In this document: positions 58,344-64,000 of the stretch, in pieces
Layout: the number at the start of each line of letters is the position of its first letter
Numbering within the stretch: the first letter of the stretch is position 1
Assembly: GCF_963678635.1 (NCBI RefSeq)
Contig: NC_087064.1
Span: 12,076,819-12,140,818, forward strand
Length of the DNA stretch: 64,000 nucleotides
Direction: 5' to 3'
Source of the DNA: Symsagittifera roscoffensis
Lineage: Eukaryota > Xenacoelomorpha > Acoela > Convolutidae
Program-made: the position numbers and the translations under genes
Notes under the pieces: model-generated
Seen by the model: the letters and a program-made list of their open reading frames with translations, nothing else
Told to the model about the DNA's origin: nothing
Databases searched by the model: none

Positions 58344-60130
58344 CTTTCCCGAATCATTGACCATATTCACAGGTACGATAACCCAAAGTTTATTTAAATG
58401 ATACGAACAATTTTTAGTAGAACAGATATTTTTTTTACTATTTGTAATTTTTATAACATTTTTATCATCCCTAATATTGACAATGTGCAAATGTATAAAA
58501 AAGGCAATAATCACAATCGCTTTAGCAACAATCCTTTTGATTCTTTTCCTTGAAGAATACTACAATAAAAATAAATTTTTTCACTAGAAAAAATCAATCA
58601 GAATACTTTCAAAGATTGCTAACCAACAATCACACAATCAGTCTTCACCGACATCATCCCAAGAAAACCCGACAATACCTACAACTACCCAAAACCCCCA
58701 AACATCCACACGAATTTCTTTCCAAGATAACCCATACACTTTTGAAGAACGACACCCTCGCTTATCCGAACCATTAGAACCAGTTCAGCGACAGGCACCC
58801 CTAAGTGAACCAACATATAATTTATACCCAACACAACCACAAGAATTAAGTAGAACAAGACACATTAGTCAAAATCAAAATACAATTGAAATAAATAGAC
58901 AAATTATACATCCACGACGAAATAGAAATTTTCAAACCCCCCGAGTTCATTTTGATATACCCCAATCCCCATCACCAATTACTCCAGAAAACCCAAATAG
59001 CACATTACCAGAAACCCCTACACTTATTTCACAACGTAGCACCTCAAGTATACCCTCAGAATACTTAGACCCCTACACTTCTTTCACAACGTAGCACCTC
59101 AAGTATACCCTCAGATTAATAAATGACCCAATAGATATTTCTACGGATACAACAACAGCATCATCACTACCAGAAACATTATGACTACCATCAACACCAT
59201 CAATAAGCCAGATTTCACCGACGCTTTTCCCCCTAAATTTTCCAAATAACCTCGACGCTAGATATCGAGAACAATCATCAAACAAATATCCCTTTAAGAT
59301 TAGATTGGAACACGTTCACAGCACCCCCACCATTATTTTGACAACATCCAGAAAGTAACCGACTCCACAATTGGGCACTCAATAGACTACAATATAGACA
59401 AGAAATCCACGAAGATATTCGTGACCATAACATCCAAATACTCCAACAAAATAGTCTACAATTAAAATTCGAAATCACGATTAAACTTAACAACATTGTT
59501 CAACATCCTTACCCATTAAACCCACCCAATATAAAAGCTCAATCGCTACCACCACCATTTATAACAACTGAAGTGATATATAAGTACGACAGATATACCA
59601 AAAAGACAATTGGTTACATCACATTTTATAACCCATAGTCAGGATTATCATACAAATGTGTATTCTAAAAATGTTGATATTTCAACAAATTTTTTTTCTA
59701 ATATTTTCCGATCAGAACACAAATCCTTCTCCTCGCACAGGACCCCAGGACCTATTAGTAACACACTACGATTGTGAAGAGAATGAACAAAAAACACTAC
59801 ACAAATAAGCAATAAATCAAGTATCACAATGCGAAACAGAACCACAAGCTATAGAAACTACAAATGTAATAGCGACACTGTATTCAAAAGCCCGAGCAAC
59901 AACAGTCGCAGGATATAAATTTACAGCAACATTTTCCGAAAAGAAAGTACATTGTTCACAAGTTTCAAACGAAAAAAAAAACCGACTTGACCACGAATCA
60001 TTCTACCAAAGTCATATAGAACGACTTCTACATCTAAATCCCGATGATTGTAAAAACGAGCTACTCAGACTAAATATCACAAGAAAAAAAAACACCGACA
60101 GAAAACTAGTATATTTTCAAGTCTTTGCCG
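58344..60130 (+). repeat. Second copy of the accessory/envelope 5' block
   Basis: It matches about 55207-57055. It contains a 57-bp local duplication and a ~110-bp deletion near 59040-59117, and an A10 run (59972-59981) where the first copy has A9. Beyond 60130 the sequence continues into the intact envelope-like region, so this copy is the one joined correctly. Confidence 0.88.
58398..59668 (+). pseudogene. Accessory two-membrane-segment ORF, second copy
   Basis: Counterpart of 55258-56589. The ATG is kept, but a longer T run shortly after it and the rearrangement near 59040-59117 disturb the frame. The TGA equivalent to 56104 is also present near 59181. It ends with the same TAA two bases before the envelope-like ATG. 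Confidence 0.5.
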
Positions 60131-61923
60131 ACCGATTCTGTACATCAAGCAGAACTTGAAAGATATCAAGGACATATAAAACTAGATGAAAAATACCCAT
60201 ACAACGGCGCACACGGAAGATTAACTTATGACATACACGATAAGCACTGGATACCACACATTGGAATAAATAATCCATCAAACTGCAAAGCAGACACAAA
60301 AAATAAAGGATATCAAGAAATAATGTTTTTCGATTGGAAAATACAACTCGAAAAAATACAACTCACACGATATTTATCCGACAACACAATGATCTATCAA
60401 GGAATTAGGTTACCTTGTAAAAACGATCAAGGTTATTGTGATCCTATAACACGGACCCAAGCAACAATTGTTTGGTTTCCCGAAGATACATGCACAACAT
60501 TTCAAGTAGCGAAAATACACGCTCGAATGTTAAAATTTCACGAAAAATATTTTATAGAATCAATTCCATACGAATAATTCCATCCATCACGAAAACAAAG
60601 TACTAATTTCCGAAATATCCATAATATAGAAAATAAATTAACATGTTTCCAAATATATCAAGAAACAGAAATCGCATGCAAATACAGGAACCCACTTTAC
60701 AAAACACAAAATTCTGAAATACTAGTTGAATACAAAAAAGGTTTTGACATGACCACTGAAAAAATAAAATTTGACCCTTATGCCACAGGTCATCCTCTAA
60801 ACGAAGGAACATCATATATACCAGTTAACTTTTAAAAAGCAATTTTCAACCTGGTGGAAAACTAAAGCCACATGACACTAGAAGTACACGTTTACAAGAA
60901 CTATCACTAATGAATAACACTTATTTTGGTATTATCCTTTATGATATCCACTTAGATATGAAACTAGACTACACGATTAGTCGAATTTTTCAAGAAATGT
61001 CAGTCCCCGAATTAGAAACACTTCACCAACTATGCGAATTAGAAAGGACACAAATCCTACAATCACTCGCACTAGCAGTATTAAAAATACCCTACGCAGG
61101 ATATTTATTGTCAGGAAATAGATCAAGTTTTCTAGACTATGAAGGAAATATTTTATGGTTTTATACTTGTACCAAAACGGTATCACCACTATATGTTTTT
61201 GAAGATAAACGCTGCTATAAAAGAATCCCTATATTTTATAAAAATAAGGTACATTTTGTTGACACACTTTCAAGACGAACATATTTTTGGGATACCGCAG
61301 TCCCATGTGGATCAGAAAAAAGCCACAATGTAGTACAATTGAACCCTGATGAAGATAAATATTATCTTCCTACTCCATACCCTACGTTAATGCAATCACT
61401 CAAAAAATTTTCACCCGAAAGCATCAGAGCTATTGGTCGTAATCCAAATATTGATTTACAATCAATTGGAATATATTCAAAATCAGATATCCAACACCAC
61501 ATTAGAACACAACAGTTCCAAGAATTATTAACACAAATGGACACTATACAAAGACAATCAATTGATCAAAATTTACGAAAACTTGCCGAAACCGCAGGAT
61601 TTGCAGATATTTATACACAAGATTATAGCGGATATTTTAAAGAAATTAAAGACTATATATATCTAAACGGTGAAAAATACAGACCACAAGATATTTCACC
61701 TATAAATTTTTTTAGCTTTGTTACCCTAAAAAATGAAATTCTCGATTTTCTAGGATGGCCCTATAACATCTTAGAAAAATTAACTATCCTATACGCAATG
61801 TTTAACTTTATTGGATTTCTTTTTTCACTTTTAAAAGGAATCTATAACACATGCGCTATACACCCGCAAGTAAATAGACAAGCAAGTGTAGCACTCATAC
61901 TATTTGCAGGATTTTTCTTCTAG
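59671..61923 (+). CDS. Envelope-like glycoprotein region (interrupted)
   Basis: It begins at ATG 59671 with a signal-peptide-like start. The ectodomain-like part continues through the frames at 60125-60577 and 60578-60834, and a second frame from about 60841 to TAG 61921-61923. Visible features are several Cys (for example YCDPITR near 60440 and RCYKRIPIFY near 61210), helix-rich Gln/Leu sequence around 61480-61600, and hydrophobic segments near 61780-61850 and 61880-61920 suitable as membrane anchor. Breaks are TAA 59806-59808, the A10 run near 59975, TAA 60575-60577 and a shift near 60835. Position after integrase marks it as an env-type gene. Which viral glycoprotein class it derives from cannot be settled by eye. 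As it stands it could not make a full product without recoding. Confidence 0.7.
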
Positions 61924-62213
61924 ACGCACAAATAAAAGCATATAATTCAAAAATAGCGACAAGACAGAACACGTACGACGAAGAACATAATAACATAGAA
62001 GTAACACCTACCGCACCACAGTTGCCACCCCTACCACATGGCCATCCCTTATCCTTAGTCCCACGTAATTTCCGAAACCTAGCAATAACACATAACCCAA
62101 ATTTTAGACCAAATATATCGCAAAGTCCCATACAACATATAATGACACATCATTCACAAGATGATAATACATATGAACAAATTATAGAACAACCCCATGC
62201 CACCGCTTTTTAG
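61924..62213 (+). CDS. Pro-rich frame continuing from the envelope-like region, with a PTAP motif
   Basis: In the frame shifted by one base from the end of the envelope-like ORF, the sequence is open from before 61923 to TAG 62211-62213. It encodes a polar tail with PTAP followed by PPLP near 62008-62035. It could be the cytoplasmic tail of the glycoprotein after one more frameshift, or a separate short ORF. PTAP is the known late-domain core that binds Tsg101, but a four-residue motif can occur by chance. Confidence 0.35.
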
Positions 62214-62240
62214 TCTCAAAATAATCTTTTTTTAGCCACG

Positions 62241-64000
62241 ATGAGCCGACAACTTGAATCCCTAAACCGCTCAAATTCACACGCAACCAACCTCCACACT
62301 CCAATCCCAATAATCCCACTTTTTTGCTTTCCCACCACCCGATTTCCCAACTATTAATATATCATCAAGCACGAATTCGGATACTAACTCAGATATTTCA
62401 GTTTCATACTCCATCTCACAACTTATTAACCCTAATATAGAAACCCCTGACGAATTTGCAGACTCCGAACCATCTCCTTCCAATAATTTTCAAACCAACT
62501 CCTCAGTTTTTTCAAAACCCCCTTTTCAACCAATCCCACCAAATAATTCACTCCCATCCGTTTCCACTCCTTCATATGCTTCGCAAGTAGCCCCAACCTA
62601 CTCTCCACTTCATTCCGACCGATCATCTAATCATTCTCCAGATACCCCCCAAATTTCCCAGGAACTCGATAATTTTATCACCCTACAACAACAATTAATA
62701 CACCCTAACACCCCCACCATACATCAAATTCCATCCACAATAGGATCCTCAAACCCACCTACTCCTACACCCTCCTCAGCTTACACTGCATCATTAGCAC
62801 AATCATCCACATCCACCGAAACTTCTAATAGCACTAACCGAGCTTATCGCCTTTTTAAAAGGAAAATCCGGAACCATCCATTCCCGACCAAACCAGTAAC
62901 AGCCTGTGAATATATTAATCATCCACAACACACCAACACGAAAGATTTTCTAGCAATCACCTTACCCTCATTCCCACAATATACATTAAACACACCTAAC
63001 GACACTAACGACACACGTAGTTTTGTAGATGAACATGTTTTAATGCCCACACTTCACTGGACAGCATATTACCATTTTACGAATCCCCTTTGCCTGCCAC
63101 TATCTAGTACTCATGACGACATAGAAAAGAATAAAAATATGCTATATAGACTCACCGCAACACTAACACCTAGACAATTTACTTATGTAGGATATAAAAA
63201 ATTACTAAAAACATTCACTGCACCTCGAGCTAACGAATTTACATTTAAATATTACGACCATAATATCATCCGAACTAATCAAGACCAATTTCTAGATGAC
63301 GACCGCTTCGCTAACCCACAACTAACAAAAAAAATTTTCATCAAAACGTCATATGTATTCACACTTAATATTTTTGATAGAAAATATGATCACATCAATT
63401 CTGAAGCACTAAATGATATTCAAGCTTACGAAAGTTTCAAAGACAAATTTCAGTTATTTTCACTAGCCTTTCCCTTCCTTGCACCACATGAACGCGATTT
63501 GCACTGTTCACACGATATTATGTTACGCACTAAACAGACTCATACATATACATACTATCGCTTCATACAAAATCATTTTGATTTACATACTCCATCAAGA
63601 CAACCACACCATCGTTTTCAGTTTCTTAACTCGAAGTACACTTCACCATTTTTTCTTAATTTCACTTATTGCATCAAGGATACTAACCTCCACGGCATCC
63701 TCCGCAATTATGACCCAGTAACACAAACGTATATATTTTGTCCCATCACGAAGACCTTTAACGCCGAAGAATCCAGACCCTTCCTTATCCCACAAGAATT
63801 TATCCAGCCTATAGAAATTCCGATATTAGAATTCATTCACAATACTAAATATAATCACAAAATATATCACCTCATTCAAAACTCACCTTATGAGTTTGCA
63901 GTAGGCACCGAAGAACTAAAAACCATTAAAGCACTTCAATTGCTTTGGCCACTGCTCCAAACTAAAAACATCATTCGCATACTAGCAAAATTACTAACAA
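62241..64000 (+). CDS. Long 3' ORF, open at the window edge (at least 562 codons), unknown
   Basis: One frame has no stop from 62314 to 64000, about 562 codons. An ATG at 62241 opens another frame that would join it by a single-base shift at the T run 62320-62325. A pyrimidine tract and AG (tctttttttag, ending 62234) just before that ATG look like a splice acceptor. Residues up to about 170 are Ser/Pro/Thr/Asn-rich and probably disordered. Then come a basic KRKIRNH patch and a mixed, Phe/Tyr/His-rich region that looks globular to the edge. No transmembrane segment or known domain is evident. Base use is richer in C than pol. It may be an extra 3' gene of this element or the start of an adjacent one. 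Confidence 0.55.

Larger units (their letters stand above)
39930..64000 (+). mobile_element. Giant, rearranged Ty3/Gypsy-type retroelement with envelope-like and extra ORFs
   Basis: From about 39.9 kb the plus strand turns from T-rich to A-rich and G-poor and stays so to the right edge. Retroviral-type domains follow in the order capsid-like, protease, reverse transcriptase, RNase H, integrase, then an envelope-like region. RNase H before integrase and a GPY-type integrase tail indicate Ty3/Gypsy (Metaviridae-like). The interior carries a tandem duplication of pol, a second duplication of the accessory/envelope 5' region and a stray pol fragment, so more than one element or repeated template switching is involved. 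The right end is outside the window and no second long terminal repeat is visible, so ends and full length are unknown. It seems to lie in sense orientation in an intron. Confidence 0.88.

Noticed and set aside
61924-64000. 3' long terminal repeat of the retroelement
   Set aside because: No stretch matches the 39.93-41.6 kb leader, and most of this interval is open coding frame; the 3' end must lie outside the window.

Overview
The window reads as AT-rich nuclear DNA of an invertebrate animal. Genes are split by introns with GT-AG borders that can be checked by reading phase, T-rich tracts precede the acceptors, AATAAA signals follow the stop codons, and non-coding DNA with several repeat classes fills most of the space. 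Adenylosuccinate lyase and a TMEM126-type mitochondrial protein point to a metazoan host. I cannot name the species.

Layout. (1) 1-2.7 kb: 3' part of an unrecognised minus-strand gene (at least four exons, all phase 0, running off the left edge). (2) 2.7-12.25 kb: no host gene. It holds a 2,056-bp element with 58-bp terminal inverted repeats and TA flanks (4115-6170) and a three-unit array of about 2-kb repeats with nested ~160-bp blocks (6.7-12.25 kb). (3) 12.69-15.96 kb: complete three-exon adenylosuccinate lyase gene (521 aa). (4) 16.62-23.22 kb: four-exon gene for a 1,721-aa long coiled-coil protein. (5) 23.2-25.9 kb: intergenic repeats. (6) 25.89-35.2 kb: a ~4.65-kb direct tandem duplication carrying exons 1 and 2 of a TMEM126-like gene, whose single exon 3 lies at 35.63-36.00 kb. 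The exon-2 acceptor in the second copy is changed from AG to AA. (7) 36.41 and 39.76 kb: two small phase-matched exons starting another plus-strand gene. (8) about 39.9 kb to the right edge: a very large, A-rich, G-poor Ty3/Gypsy-type retroelement on the plus strand, apparently inside that gene's second intron.

The retroelement has a promoter-like leader with a perfect 12-bp hairpin, 60-bp tandem hairpin repeats, two upstream ORFs, a capsid-like region, an Asn/Arg/Ser-rich tail without visible zinc knuckles, protease, reverse transcriptase, RNase H and a D,D35E integrase with a GPY-type C-terminus. These are followed by an accessory ORF with two membrane segments, an envelope-like glycoprotein region, and a long ORF (62314 to beyond 64000) open at the window edge. 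Its body is rearranged: pol is tandemly duplicated (46.6-50.7 and 50.7-54.9 kb), a third pol fragment (57.06-58.29 kb) sits between two copies of the accessory/envelope 5' region, and the reading frames are cut by frameshifts (several in A runs) and in-frame stops shared between copies.

The array units contain segments matching an ADSL intron and the exon 1/intron 1 border of the coiled-coil gene, so repeats and host introns have exchanged sequence here. Both tandem duplications are similar enough that uncollapsed haplotypes or assembly error must be kept in mind.
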